DNA of 64,000 bases from Shewanella waksmanii ATCC BAA-643 (GTDB lineage: Bacteria > Pseudomonadota > Gammaproteobacteria > Enterobacterales > Shewanellaceae), in assembly GCF_000518805.1 (NCBI RefSeq), contig NZ_KI912497.1, positions 136,396-200,395 of the forward strand, given 5' to 3'. Under the pieces are notes generated by a model, which worked only from the letters and a program-made list of their open reading frames with translations, searched no databases and was not told the DNA's origin. Made by a program: the position numbers and the translations under genes. The first letter of the stretch is position 1; every line of letters begins with the position of its first letter. This document shows positions 27,856 through 37,554 of the stretch, piece by piece.

Positions 27856-27892
27856 CACTTCAGTGAACATATGTTCACTGAAGTGATATAAT
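27856..27892 (+). promoter_or_regulatory. 30-bp perfect palindrome overlapping a promoter
   Basis: The 15-base arm CACTTCAGTGAACAT (27856-27870) is followed at once by its exact reverse complement (27871-27885). TATAAT lies at 27887-27892, and TGAACA inside the palindrome (27864-27869) sits exactly 17 bp upstream as a 4/6 match to the -35 consensus. A repressor bound here would cover the promoter. The next gene starts at 27961. Confidence 0.85.
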
Positions 27893-27960
27893 TTACTTTC
27901 AGCTTATCGTAAAATAAGCCAGATCGATGGTATTTTGTTTTGTCTAGTGGGAAGGAACCT

Positions 27961-28317
27961 ATGCATCGCGCTGCTAAAGCTGCACTTTTATCCGCTTTTA
28001 TCTGCCCAGGCTCGGGGCACTTCTATTTAAGGCGTTACAACAGAGGAACGCTGATCTCTTGCTGCGCCTTGTTAGGCTTAGGCTTTTTGTTAGTACAAGC
28101 CGTACACCAAGCAAGAAACATTATCAGCGAATTTACCAAAGGTAATATCAAGCTAGATCTCAGTGAAATATATGCCTTAGTGTCGCAATCGAGCAACGTC
28201 ACCAACGATATGTGGGTTAATGTCGCCACCGTTATGTTTGCGGGCGCATGGCTATACGGCATTGTAGATGCCTACCGCATCGGCCGTAAAGATGAGCAAT
28301 CACTATCATCTATCTAG
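27961..28317 (+). CDS. small TM2-like membrane protein
   Basis: A 118-residue inner-membrane protein. Residues 3-45 carry an AxLSAFICPGSGHFYLRRYNRG stretch of the type seen in TM2-domain proteins, followed by two or three hydrophobic helices. A polar loop (about 48-80) precedes the last helix (about 82-100). The tail is charged. An upstream in-frame TTG at 27940 lacks a ribosome site. ATG 27961 follows GGAAGGAACCT, so it is preferred. The function is unknown. The strong palindromic operator upstream suggests tight regulation. Confidence 0.7.
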   Translation: MHRAAKAALLSAFICPGSGHFYLRRYNRGTLISCCALLGLGFLLVQAVHQARNIISEFTKGNIKLDLSEIYALVSQSSNVTNDMWVNVATVMFAGAWLYGIVDAYRIGRKDEQSLSSI

Positions 28318-28349
28318 CCCCGAAAAACCGGCTTGTTGTTGCCACGATC

Positions 28350-28377
28350 AAAAAAGCATGCCTAGGCATGCTTTTTT
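28350..28377. terminator. bidirectional terminator
   Basis: GCATGCC-TA-GGCATGC is flanked by six A and six T, so it can end both the TM2-like gene and the convergent DFSKT gene. Confidence 0.9.
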
Positions 28378-28401
28378 AGATTTGTTGGCAATGATACTGA
28401 A

Positions 28402-28704
28402 TTAACTTTGTTTTTTATGTGCTGCTGTTTTAGAAAAGTCATGTTCAATGGTAGTGACTGTGTTCACCACAGGCGCGGCATCGTTTTGCTCAAACTGATA
28501 CTGCTGATTTGCCGCTGTCGTTTTAGAAAAGTCATGACGGGTTGAAGCTTGCTTAACAAAATTCTGCTTCGCTGCCGCATTTTGACTAAATTGATAGCTT
28601 GATTTCGCCGCTGAGGTTTTAGAAAAATCAGGAATATCCGCCAATGTAGGGCTAGAGATCACGGCGAGTGTTACTGCTAGGGTCGCGCTGGTTAACAACT
28701 TCAT
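28402..28704 (-). CDS. small exported protein with DFSKT repeats
   Basis: A 100-residue protein. The Sec signal peptide (MKLLTSATLAVTLAVISSPTLA) is followed by a repetitive mature part. DFSKTSAAK, DFSKTTAAN and DFSKTAAHK occur three times, and shorter related units (QFSQNAAAK, FVKQASTRH, QFEQNDAAP) lie between, so a nine-residue period runs through the protein. It is Ala/Gln/Lys-rich and has no Cys. GGAG stands before ATG 28704. Longer open frame upstream has no ribosome site. No family is recognised. It would be periplasmic or outside the cell. Confidence 0.75.
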   Translation of the reverse strand: MKLLTSATLAVTLAVISSPTLADIPDFSKTSAAKSSYQFSQNAAAKQNFVKQASTRHDFSKTTAANQQYQFEQNDAAPVVNTVTTIEHDFSKTAAHKKQS

Positions 28705-29013
28705 ATACAACTCCAATCTTATTGACCACAAGTAATTAACAACCACTTTAAAGTAATTGACAAGCGCTGTGAAGATTTTCTGCACAAATCATGCAAATTG
28801 ATACATCTGTTGCTAATATACCGCGAACTGCCAAAGCCAAAAATACTGCATAAAGTAATAAAAAAGACACCACAGCAATCACTTAAACTAGTCAGCACAC
28901 ATAGTTTAGATAAAAACACCAACTGAATAGCTTTTAGACAAAAATGCAAGCAGACGTGTCAAAGGGCTATTTATTGTTAACAACTGCGCCATTATTGGTC
29001 AAATTAGTACAAA
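28705..29013. other. gene-free upstream region of the DFSKT gene
   Basis: AT-rich with no convincing ORF. It presumably holds the promoter of the DFSKT-repeat gene. Confidence 0.3.
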
Positions 29014-29036
29014 AAAGGCTCCAAAATGGAGCCTTT
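29014..29036 (-). terminator. terminator of the zinc protease gene
   Basis: AAAGGCTCCA-AAA-TGGAGCCTTT is a 10-bp perfect stem. On the minus strand it is followed by further T residues, 20 bp past the stop. Confidence 0.88.
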
Positions 29037-29056
29037 AACGTCATGACACTAAACCG

Positions 29057-31459
29057 CTAAATAGGTGAACCCGGTGGTAAGGCCAGCGGTTTATCAATCA
29101 TTGTCACTTTGCTGTCAGCCAAGGCTTTGGTTAACCGTTTCTCCAACCAAGCAAAATGGGCAGCCTCATAAGCACTGCTACGTTTCACTTTACGCGATAG
29201 CTGTTTTAACGCGTATTTGAGTCTGTCATAGAGCTGTGCTTTAACCTCGCTACTCGTGTCTGCATGATGATAGCTAGCCAATAACTGCTCTAACACCACA
29301 GCGTTCACTCGCATCCATACGCCCAACTCGCGGCCTGTGGGAATATCTTCATACAAGGTGGCGCCTAGCACTTGGTTAACGAGCTTAGGTACTGACAGCT
29401 GCTCTTTATCGTTCAGATAACCTTGATTAACACGATTAAGACGGCTCGGCGCCAGCATCTGAGTTAATGTATGGCGACTTAATACTTCTGCCATGCCAAT
29501 GGGGTCGTTAACTACACCGACGCCAGAGTCAAAACTCTCCCGCGTAGCGTAGTAGTTACCCGATTTAGGCACTAAGCTTTCGCTGAGACCTTGGGGCAAC
29601 ACCAATTGCGCTGGGCTTAAGGTGGCAATCAGCGCATCGGCAGCCCCTTGTTGTAACTCTGGTGCCAAATAATGCCACTCTTTACCGTCTTCACCTTCTG
29701 CATATTGATAATCGACACCACCAATAAACTTGGCAGCGGCGGCGATCTGATAACGGGTCAGCAGATAAATCGGTACGAAGCTGTCTCTGAGTTCACCATA
29801 GGGTTGGCCTTGCAGTAACACGCTATCGGAGAAGTTGCTGATGGCTTGCTGACGTACTTCACCTAAACGTTGCAGTTCGGCAACGGGATCGCTGCCGTTA
29901 TCCCACAAGCTGGCATAGGCATGGCTAGCGCCCAAGGCACGTGAATCAGCTTCTCCGATATAACGTAACCCTTGGCGCTGAGCACTTTGACGTAGCTCAG
30001 CCAAATGCGCTTGCTGTGCATCGCTATCAGCCATTTCGCTATAGCCGTAAGCCACGGTATAAAGATCCCAAGCACCTAGCCCTTCATCATAGGGCTGACT
30101 GATATCAATTTGCTGGCCATTGAGGCTCACTTTAGGGTGAGGATAATCCATCACTGATGCATTGTTGTTACTGGATGCGGCAAAGTTATGATCTAGGCCT
30201 AGGGTATGGCCAATTTCATGGGCGGAAAGTTGACGTATACGTGCTAGGGCTAGCGCGCTCGCGGCTTGCTCTGCCGCTTCACGATCTTGCCAACCTGCGG
30301 TTAATCCTCGGGCAATAAGATGATCTTGGCGCACTCGTTGGCTACCTAAAGTCACATGACCTTTAATGATCTCACCGGTGCGAGGATCGGTAATCGCGCT
30401 GCCGTAAGACCAGCCGCGTGTTGCCCTGTGTACCCATTGAATCATGTTATAACGAATATCTTGCGGATCGGCATCTTCCGGTAACAGCTCGACCTTAAAA
30501 CCATCAATAAAGCCTGCTTCGGTGAAAGCTTGCTCCCACCAGCGTGCGCCATCGAGCAGTGCTGTTCTTATCGGCTCAGGCACCCCCGGATCTAAATAAT
30601 AGGTGATCGGTTTAACGACTTCGCCTGGGGCATCGCCTGGGGTAACTTTTTGCAAACGATGTCGTAGCAGGTGACGCTGCACTATGTCTTGGTTAACCAA
30701 GGTGGCATAGTCAAGGTAGCTGTCGGACAGATAGCCACTCATAGGATGATAAGCGCGCGGGGTAAAGTTATCATCGGGCAACTCAATGAAGGAGTAGCGC
30801 ATACGGATAGACATAAACTGGCCATCTGGCGTCACTTGCTTAACATATTTACCTGACTTATCAGCATTAAATGTCAGCAGTACATCTACATCACTGTTTT
30901 TCTCAAACGACTTCACTCCTTCAGGCAGGATCAATGAGCGCTCAGTGTCTAAACGATATTGCCCTTGATCACGTGCCGCCAGCATTTGGGTTACGCCGTG
31001 CAGATCATTAATGACTAAATCATTGATAGCCACGAGTGCACGTTTACCTTCTACCAGTTTTCCACGCCACAACACCGACTCGGCAAAAGCTTCTTTCACC
31101 GCCCGTTGTTCAGCCAGATTGTCTGTGGTCGCACGATACTGGGTATTGAGTTGCTTAAGTACCAAATAGGGACCATGGCGTTCAAACTGCACCAGACGGG
31201 TATAACCCAATTGACCACGGTCTAAGCCGATATCATTGGATCCTACGCCGTGTGGCAAGCTGGTCAGCATAAGGAAAGGTTGATTGAGTTTGTTTGCTTC
31301 GAGATATAACTGGCCGTCAGCTTTAGCATAAAAGAGGTTGATAAACCCGGTAGCCGCTTGGCTTTGCTTGATAATCTTGCTGCTTGAGGTTGCCGCAAAG
31401 GCATCGACACAGGGCGCCGTGGCCAGCACAACGGCTAGCGCAACAGTTGAGAGCTTCAT
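29057..31459 (-). CDS. secreted zinc metalloprotease (DUF5117/DUF5118 type)
   Basis: An 800-residue exported protein with a signal peptide (about 1-22, ending AFA). The DUF5118-like and DUF5117-like regions fill the N-terminal half. The metzincin-style zinc motif HEIGHTLGLDH has ligands His414, His418 and His424 and catalytic Glu415. A further 370 residues follow, matching the family's usual length. It should act in the periplasm or outside. The biological substrate is unknown. The gene is alone, with its own terminator. Confidence 0.9.
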   Translation of the reverse strand: MKLSTVALAVVLATAPCVDAFAATSSSKIIKQSQAATGFINLFYAKADGQLYLEANKLNQPFLMLTSLPHGVGSNDIGLDRGQLGYTRLVQFERHGPYLVLKQLNTQYRATTDNLAEQRAVKEAFAESVLWRGKLVEGKRALVAINDLVINDLHGVTQMLAARDQGQYRLDTERSLILPEGVKSFEKNSDVDVLLTFNADKSGKYVKQVTPDGQFMSIRMRYSFIELPDDNFTPRAYHPMSGYLSDSYLDYATLVNQDIVQRHLLRHRLQKVTPGDAPGEVVKPITYYLDPGVPEPIRTALLDGARWWEQAFTEAGFIDGFKVELLPEDADPQDIRYNMIQWVHRATRGWSYGSAITDPRTGEIIKGHVTLGSQRVRQDHLIARGLTAGWQDREAAEQAASALALARIRQLSAHEIGHTLGLDHNFAASSNNNASVMDYPHPKVSLNGQQIDISQPYDEGLGAWDLYTVAYGYSEMADSDAQQAHLAELRQSAQRQGLRYIGEADSRALGASHAYASLWDNGSDPVAELQRLGEVRQQAISNFSDSVLLQGQPYGELRDSFVPIYLLTRYQIAAAAKFIGGVDYQYAEGEDGKEWHYLAPELQQGAADALIATLSPAQLVLPQGLSESLVPKSGNYYATRESFDSGVGVVNDPIGMAEVLSRHTLTQMLAPSRLNRVNQGYLNDKEQLSVPKLVNQVLGATLYEDIPTGRELGVWMRVNAVVLEQLLASYHHADTSSEVKAQLYDRLKYALKQLSRKVKRSSAYEAAHFAWLEKRLTKALADSKVTMIDKPLALPPGSPI

Positions 31460-31615
31460 TTATTCTCCTTGTAAGGGCACGGCAATTTGCGAGTAGCTTT
31501 TTCTGTTGTGGTTGTCACTACATGGGACGGCAAATTGCTTGATCAAAATGGCTTTAACACAATCAGTTTCAGGTAGAGTTGTTGCGCTAAATTTAACCAC
31601 TAGCTTAAACAGCTA

Positions 31616-31664
31616 ATGGCCAAGCCTCAAGTGTAAATGTTTCATCTTTGCTTGAGGCGGCCAT
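31616..31664 (-). terminator. hairpin downstream of the hybrid kinase gene
   Basis: ATGGCC-aa-GCCTCAAG (31616-31631) pairs with CTTGAGGC-GGCCAT (31651-31664), a 14-bp stem with a 2-nt bulge and a 19-nt loop. T-tracts are weak, so this could also be a processed mRNA end. Confidence 0.5.
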
Positions 31665-31678
31665 ACATTAGGCTGGGG

Positions 31679-34600
31679 CTAGCTTTTTTGGTTGATCCAA
31701 TGGGTTAAGGTGTCGAACAATTCATTGAGAACGATCGGTTTGGTGATGTGAGCGTTCATGCCTGCTGCCAAGCTTTTCTCGCGGTCACCTGACATCGCGT
31801 GGGCGGTCATGGCAATGATCGGTAGCTCTGTGGCGCTGTATTGCTTACGCAGCTCTTGCGTGGCGGTTAAACCATCCATAACCGGCATTTGAATATCCAT
31901 CAATACCGCATCATATTTTCGCTTAGCAATCATATTGATAGCAATTTGGCCATTGTCAGCTACATCGACTTCATAACCGGCACTCTTAAGCAGTTCAGTG
32001 GCGACCTGTTGGTTGATAAAGTTGTCTTCCACCAGCAAGATATCACCGCTTTGCTCGGTTTCACTCTCTTTTGGCAGCTCTTTGACCGGATTCAATGCCG
32101 GTTTATCAATGAACGCAGAGATGATTTCATCAAACAGTGCCGATGCTTTAAATGGTTTTTGCAACATGGCAAAGATGTTGGCCTTGTCGGCATCTTCTTT
32201 GAGTGGCTCAGAAGCATACGCGGTCATCATGATGATCACAGGGCGCTTGTCTAAACGACCATCGGCAACCATCGCATCAAGCTCGCGAATCACTTCAATA
32301 CCGTCCATTTCTGGCACCATCCAGTCTAGCAACAGCAAATCGACCGGCTTTTTACTTAGCTTAAACAGGGCTTCTGCGCCCGTGGCTGCAGTATCAACAT
32401 CAAAATGGAAGTCACGCATAACCGTCGAATAAATTTGCAGCGCTGTCGGGTTATCGTCGACCACTAAGGTGGTGAGGTTATCGAGCACTTCCGGCACCAC
32501 TAAAGGTTTAATCTCTGCTTCTTCTGCAATCTCAAAGCTGATGGTAAAGCTAAAGGTACTGCCCACGCCAATCTCACTTTGCACCTGCATGGTGCCGCCC
32601 ATCATGGACACTAAGTGCTTACTGATTGACAAGCCTAACCCTGTACCGCCGTACTTACGTGTGGTTGAGCCATCGGCCTGGGCAAAGGCATCAAACAGGT
32701 TCATTTGCTGTTCTTTACTGATACCAATACCGGTATCACGCACCCAGAACTTCAAAGTAATGCGGTGATCGCGCTCACCGACATCTTCACAACCCAGTTC
32801 AATCTCACCGGTTTGGGTGAACTTGACCGCATTAGACAGCATGTTAATCAGGACTTGCCCTAAACGCAGTGGATCGCCTTCTAGGATCAAACCTGCGGTG
32901 ACCGGAGCATACAATAACAGTTCAACGCCTTTCTCTTGCGCCTTCAGCGCGTTGAGATCGAGCGCATGATCAAGCACTTTGCCCAGCGGGAATGACACCC
33001 GCTCTAGCTCAAGCTTACCAGCTTCAATTTTAGAGAAGTCGAGAATATCGTTAATGATCCGCAGCAGTGACTGCGCCGAGAAACCGGCTTTATCAAGGTA
33101 GTCTTGCTGTTGTTGGGTCAGCGATGTGCGCTGAGCCAGCTGCAACATCCCAATGATGGCGTTCATTGGCGTGCGAATTTCATGACTCATGTTAGCCAGG
33201 AATTCACTCTTATATAAGTTCGCCGATTCAGCATCTTGCTTAGCTTCTAACAGCGCCACCTCGTTACTCTTATGGCGGGTAATATCTTTATGGGTACCAA
33301 CCATACGCTTAGGTTGTTTTTCCGCGGTAAACTCAACCACACGACCACGGGAAAGCAACCAATGGTATTGACCGGTTTTGCCGCGCATTCTAAATTCAAT
33401 ATCGTAAGCGCCAATGGGGTCGGCAAGATACGCTTCACGGTACTCTTCTACGCGAATCCGATCATCTGGGTGTATCAGATCGTCCAAGGTTGAGACCAAG
33501 GCGGGGAACTCATTGCTCTTGTAGCCCAACATTGAGTAATAAGCTGGATTACAGATGATCTGCTCTGAATCCAAGTACCAATCCCACAGACCATCTTCTA
33601 CCGCATCCATCGCTAAATGGTAGCGCTCTTCTGAAAGGCGCAGCTGCTCAGCCGACTCATATTCTCGGGTGACATCACGCCATACGGCAATCAAACCCAA
33701 CAACTCACCACGACGGTTGTAGAATGGCAGCTTGAGAATATCGAGCAACACTGGCTTACCGGCCAACTCGACTTTTTCTTGATAGCGCAGCGGAGTACGC
33801 TCCAACAATACCCGTTCATCTTCCGCACGAATTCGTGCCGATTGCTCATCACTGGTCAGCTTGATTGAGTCTTGACCAATCATCTCGCTTTCGCTGTAAC
33901 CCAGCATGCGTTCAGCGGACTTGTTGCAACCTAAGTACTTACCTTCTTTGTCCTTAAACACAATCGCTTCGGGAATAGAATCAAGTAACGATCGCAGCAA
34001 AGCGTATTCTCGTTCACGGCGTTCCGTGGTCTCTTTTAGCCGCTCGGTACGCCGGGCAACCAGCTTATCCAAGCGCCTATTTTGCTCTGCAAGGTGTCGG
34101 GTATATTGCTGGTTCTCTTCAAAAATCCGACTCACCAACTGGAACCACGGCTCCCAGCCTGGAGTGATCTTCTCCGGCGGTTTACGCGGCGTTTGTGAGC
34201 AGCTTTCTAGGTGCGTCAGCAACCTCGATGCCGGGCTTACAAAAGAGCGGCGAGTTTGCCAATGCACAATGGTCACCAATACCGATAAGGCAATCACCAC
34301 TAAGATAAAGGTCAGCTCTAACTTGTCCCAAGACTCACTAAAAAGATCGCTCTCTTTTTGCAGATACAATAAGCGCCACGGGGCATTTTGTAGCGCCACT
34401 GAGTGAATGTAGTAACCGTTGCGAATAATGCCTTCATGGGCTGAATACAGCTCAGATTCGGGCACCGAGTGCAGCTCTGATGGGATCTTTTGGCTGATGT
34501 GATATACCCGATTAATGTCATCGGTATCTGTGCCGCTGTGCGACAGAATATTGTTGCGCTGATCGAGCAAAATAACCGTGCCGGGCATTTTAAAGTACAA

Positions 34601-35374
34601 GCGCATCTGCTTGGCCAGCGAGGCTAACGTCATATCCAAATTGATAGAGCCGATAGACTCATCTTCAAGATAAATAGGCACACCAAGCGTGGTTAATAGA
34701 CCTTTGTCAGTTGGCTCCACATATGCTGGGCTCCAAAAAACGGTGCGCTGTGGATTCATTGCTGGGGTAGCCAGTTGGAACTGGTTTTTATTCAGTAACT
34801 CTTCTCTAAATCGCTGCTCATCTGAGGGCCAAGGGTAATAGGACATGATGCGGCGCTTAGAGATATAGTAGATCGAAGAGGCTTTCGGCGCGGCTTCGGT
34901 CGCGACCGGAAACGATAGCGACAACTCAAATAGCATCTCTAATTCTTGATAAAACTTATCACTGCGACCATTAAGCGATCCAGAGCCTGTGATGCGTCCC
35001 ATATTGGTAAACGGCTCACCACTTTGGGCATAACTCGGTTCTAGGGTAAAAAACTGACCGCTTTCATTAAACTTTTCATATTGCGGCAGCCGCTCACTGC
35101 GCACTAACTCACCTAAGCGAAGATGATCTACAGCCACATTACGCAAGCTTTTTACCGCACGAATGCTGGATTCTAATAACAGATCGATCTGCAATACATG
35201 GCGCTCGACCAACTCCTCACGCTGCTCCATCATGGTGGTCTTTTGGCGTTCAAAGAAAAACCATGCGGTTAGCAATGCCATAATGATCACACCTATATAG
35301 GTGTAGAACACGGCGCGGTTGTAGTTTTTCTGTATCGGCGACTTCAGTTGAAGATCCGGCTCAGTTGATTTCAT
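31679..35374 (-). CDS. hybrid sensor histidine kinase with two PAS and two receiver domains
   Basis: A 1231-residue inner-membrane kinase. A transmembrane helix at about 25-43, a large periplasmic sensor (about 44-350) and a second helix at about 350-372 precede two PAS domains (about 465-580 and 590-715). HisKA follows with the phospho-accepting His731 (MSHEIRTP), then the HATPase with NMLSNAVKFT and GTGLGLSI. Two receivers follow with Asp1017 and Asp1160 in DWMVPEMDG and DIQMPVMDG. There is no Hpt domain, so phosphotransfer to a separate Hpt protein is expected. The ATG 35374 is preferred over the TTG one codon upstream. Signal and output are unknown. It is a single gene. Confidence 0.93.
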   Translation of the reverse strand: MKSTEPDLQLKSPIQKNYNRAVFYTYIGVIIMALLTAWFFFERQKTTMMEQREELVERHVLQIDLLLESSIRAVKSLRNVAVDHLRLGELVRSERLPQYEKFNESGQFFTLEPSYAQSGEPFTNMGRITGSGSLNGRSDKFYQELEMLFELSLSFPVATEAAPKASSIYYISKRRIMSYYPWPSDEQRFREELLNKNQFQLATPAMNPQRTVFWSPAYVEPTDKGLLTTLGVPIYLEDESIGSINLDMTLASLAKQMRLYFKMPGTVILLDQRNNILSHSGTDTDDINRVYHISQKIPSELHSVPESELYSAHEGIIRNGYYIHSVALQNAPWRLLYLQKESDLFSESWDKLELTFILVVIALSVLVTIVHWQTRRSFVSPASRLLTHLESCSQTPRKPPEKITPGWEPWFQLVSRIFEENQQYTRHLAEQNRRLDKLVARRTERLKETTERREREYALLRSLLDSIPEAIVFKDKEGKYLGCNKSAERMLGYSESEMIGQDSIKLTSDEQSARIRAEDERVLLERTPLRYQEKVELAGKPVLLDILKLPFYNRRGELLGLIAVWRDVTREYESAEQLRLSEERYHLAMDAVEDGLWDWYLDSEQIICNPAYYSMLGYKSNEFPALVSTLDDLIHPDDRIRVEEYREAYLADPIGAYDIEFRMRGKTGQYHWLLSRGRVVEFTAEKQPKRMVGTHKDITRHKSNEVALLEAKQDAESANLYKSEFLANMSHEIRTPMNAIIGMLQLAQRTSLTQQQQDYLDKAGFSAQSLLRIINDILDFSKIEAGKLELERVSFPLGKVLDHALDLNALKAQEKGVELLLYAPVTAGLILEGDPLRLGQVLINMLSNAVKFTQTGEIELGCEDVGERDHRITLKFWVRDTGIGISKEQQMNLFDAFAQADGSTTRKYGGTGLGLSISKHLVSMMGGTMQVQSEIGVGSTFSFTISFEIAEEAEIKPLVVPEVLDNLTTLVVDDNPTALQIYSTVMRDFHFDVDTAATGAEALFKLSKKPVDLLLLDWMVPEMDGIEVIRELDAMVADGRLDKRPVIIMMTAYASEPLKEDADKANIFAMLQKPFKASALFDEIISAFIDKPALNPVKELPKESETEQSGDILLVEDNFINQQVATELLKSAGYEVDVADNGQIAINMIAKRKYDAVLMDIQMPVMDGLTATQELRKQYSATELPIIAMTAHAMSGDREKSLAAGMNAHITKPIVLNELFDTLTHWINQKS

Positions 35375-35674
35375 CAATTACCCTTGAGAACAGCTATGAA
35401 TACACGGCTGGTCCATGCCGTGTCTTAATCAATTCCTCATATAGTATCAGGAACATAGATCAATGGAATACTCTATATTACCCCACAACAACAATTATCA
35501 ATCTACGACAAAGGCCGCAAAAACAAGCACACCGAACCAAAATTGCAGCTTAGCAAAATCAACTTAGCGAAGCGGAACTGATAATCTGTGATATCAAAGA
35601 CACGTAAACTGTGGGATTAGTTCAATATCTGCCTGACAGATATTAGTATAAAAAACTGAAAAACCGGAAATAAA
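35375..35674. other. intergenic region between the hybrid kinase and the PhoH gene
   Basis: No gene is seen. AATATCTG...CAGATATT-like pairing occurs near 35620-35645. The remainder is AT-rich upstream DNA of the kinase. Confidence 0.3.
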
Positions 35675-35695
35675 AGGCCACGAATAACGTGGCCT
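35675..35695 (-). terminator. terminator of the PIN-PhoH gene
   Basis: AGGCCACG (35675-35682) and CGTGGCCT (35688-35695) form an 8-bp stem. The minus strand continues TTTATTTCC. It lies 40 bp past the stop. Confidence 0.8.
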
Positions 35696-35735
35696 AAGTC
35701 AAAAACTATACGAAATACGGACGGAAACGTAGCGG

Positions 35736-37130
35736 TTATAGATTTTCCTCGGCAAACTCTGCCAAGCGTGAGCGCACAACCCCGTTTAGGTAGACGTTGG
35801 CACTGCCTTCAAAGTCTTTAAATCGTTCGACAATATAGGTCAATCCCGAGGTCACTGGCGTCAAGTAATTAGAATCGATTTGCGCCAGATTACCGCCGCA
35901 TATCAGCTTAGTGCCCTCACCCATGCGGGTGATCATGGTTTTGATTTGCGATGCGGTCAGGTTTTGACACTCATCGAGAATCACCACCGAATTTTGAATC
36001 GAGCGGCCGCGCATAAAGTTAATCGACTTAAACTGAATATTGGCCTTATCCATGATGTAATTCATACTGCCACTCGGGTTAACATCATTTTTATGCAGCA
36101 CTTCTAGAGTATCGGTGATCGCCGCTAACCAAGGCGCCATTTTCTCCTCTTCGGTGCCCGGTAAGAAACCAATCGACTCTGCAATCTCGGGGGTGTTTCG
36201 CGTGACAATGACTTTGTCATACAGGCCCCTCTCCACCACCATTTCCAACGCCGCAGCCATCGCTAATAGGGTTTTACCACAGCCTGCTGGGCCGGTTAAA
36301 ATGACCAAATCAATATCTGGATCCAGTAAGGCTTGCAGCGCCATGCCTTGGTAGATATTTTTTGGCCTAATTCCCCACGCATCGAGGTTAAGCAATCTAT
36401 CTTTGCCTAAATCGAGAATTTTGACATCTTCGGTCGGCGGCGCCATCACTCGACCACAAAAATTAGATTCTTCGTCAATTAAATACTGATTGGTATAAAA
36501 GTGCTCTTCTCCCACCTCGTCAGTGGGCACCGTATGAATGGTTTGTCTGCCATGACTTTCGGTCGATACATGCTCTTTACGTGCCCAAAAGTCGCCTTCA
36601 AATTGATGAAAACCTTTGGTTAAAAAACGAATATCGTCAATTAACTGATCGGTTCGGTAGTCCTCTACATGTTGGATACCTGCCCCTTTGGCTTTGAGGC
36701 GCATGTTGATATCTTTAGTGACGAGTACGACTTTGCGAGGTTGGTGCTGAAGCTGCAAATGTAAGGCTGTGTTGATGATGCAGTTATCGTTATTGTCACC
36801 GGGTAGCGATGCTTGCGTATTATCGATTTGGTGATCGGGGAAAATAGAAAGTGTGCCGTTGGCATCACTGTGGTCTTCACGGCGTGGCAGCGGTACGCCT
36901 TGAACAATTTGTTCGGGTGTGGTCTTGCCCCCTAAAATATCTTCTAATGCACGGATGGCGACCCGGGCATCTCGGCTTACATCTCGTTTTCTATCTTTAA
37001 TTACATCCAGTTCTTCTAGAACCGTCATTGGCACGACTACATCATGTTCCTTAAAAGAATAAATCGCTAAAGGTTCATGCAGTAGCACGTTGGTATCCAG
37101 TACAAACAACTTTCTGTCGTCTTGTTCCAT
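35736..37130 (-). CDS. PIN-PhoH ATPase/ribonuclease (PhoH2 type)
   Basis: A 464-residue cytoplasmic protein. The N-terminal PIN nuclease domain (about 1-150) has FVLDTNVLLHEP with the first acidic residues and a later acidic cluster near NDNCIINTAL. The PhoH ATPase (about 220-455) has Walker A GPAGCGKTLLA and Walker B VILDECQN. Members unwind and cut RNA in an ATP-dependent way, as shown for mycobacterial PhoH2; E. coli lacks the PIN fusion. GGAGGCGCC precedes the ATG. Length is normal for the family. In mycobacteria such genes sit with an antitoxin, but none is visible here. Confidence 0.9.
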   Translation of the reverse strand: MEQDDRKLFVLDTNVLLHEPLAIYSFKEHDVVVPMTVLEELDVIKDRKRDVSRDARVAIRALEDILGGKTTPEQIVQGVPLPRREDHSDANGTLSIFPDHQIDNTQASLPGDNNDNCIINTALHLQLQHQPRKVVLVTKDINMRLKAKGAGIQHVEDYRTDQLIDDIRFLTKGFHQFEGDFWARKEHVSTESHGRQTIHTVPTDEVGEEHFYTNQYLIDEESNFCGRVMAPPTEDVKILDLGKDRLLNLDAWGIRPKNIYQGMALQALLDPDIDLVILTGPAGCGKTLLAMAAALEMVVERGLYDKVIVTRNTPEIAESIGFLPGTEEEKMAPWLAAITDTLEVLHKNDVNPSGSMNYIMDKANIQFKSINFMRGRSIQNSVVILDECQNLTASQIKTMITRMGEGTKLICGGNLAQIDSNYLTPVTSGLTYIVERFKDFEGSANVYLNGVVRSRLAEFAEENL

Positions 37131-37554
37131 GGCGCCTCCAAATTGTGCAATATTTTTAATTTAACGAAATAAAACGAACTCCTATTTTGAAAAGTGGAAA
37201 TGACTTATGCCTAATCTCATACTGCCAGCATATTTCCAACTCATCAATGCTCCAATTAAGTTTTTCACTCGTAGGCAAATCATAAATAGCCTGCCTAGAT
37301 GACAAACAGATGACTACGGCCCTGATGGGCTTATGCCCGCTCAAATAACCAACAAGTCGTACAATATCTGTCACCCAAGGTAGTACCAAAACCTGCCAAC
37401 GACAAAGCAGCAAGCCAATAAATATCAATTGCTGAATTTGTAATCTATCGTGTTGGCCATTACGCTAATATTAGCGGGTTCAATTTTCAAAATGCTCGCG
37501 ATTGGTATAACATACGCGCCCCCTTGTGATTCACCCAGTAAATGAGAAATATTG
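37131..37554. other. divergent promoter region of the PIN-PhoH and rapA genes
   Basis: It contains the upstream sequences of both genes. A minus-strand frame at 37156-37428 lacks a ribosome site and any family resemblance and was not accepted as a gene. Confidence 0.35.

Noticed and set aside
27856-27885. Palindrome considered as a LexA box
   Set aside because: Gammaproteobacterial LexA uses CTGT-N8-ACAG; this site only resembles the Gram-positive box, so SOS control was not asserted.
33906-34406. 166-codon frame antisense to the hybrid kinase
   Set aside because: Lies entirely within the kinase gene on the opposite strand, Ser/Arg-rich shadow translation.
37156-37428. 90-codon minus-strand frame upstream of the PIN-PhoH gene
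   Set aside because: TTG start without ribosome site, unusual composition, no family resemblance, and it fills a promoter region.
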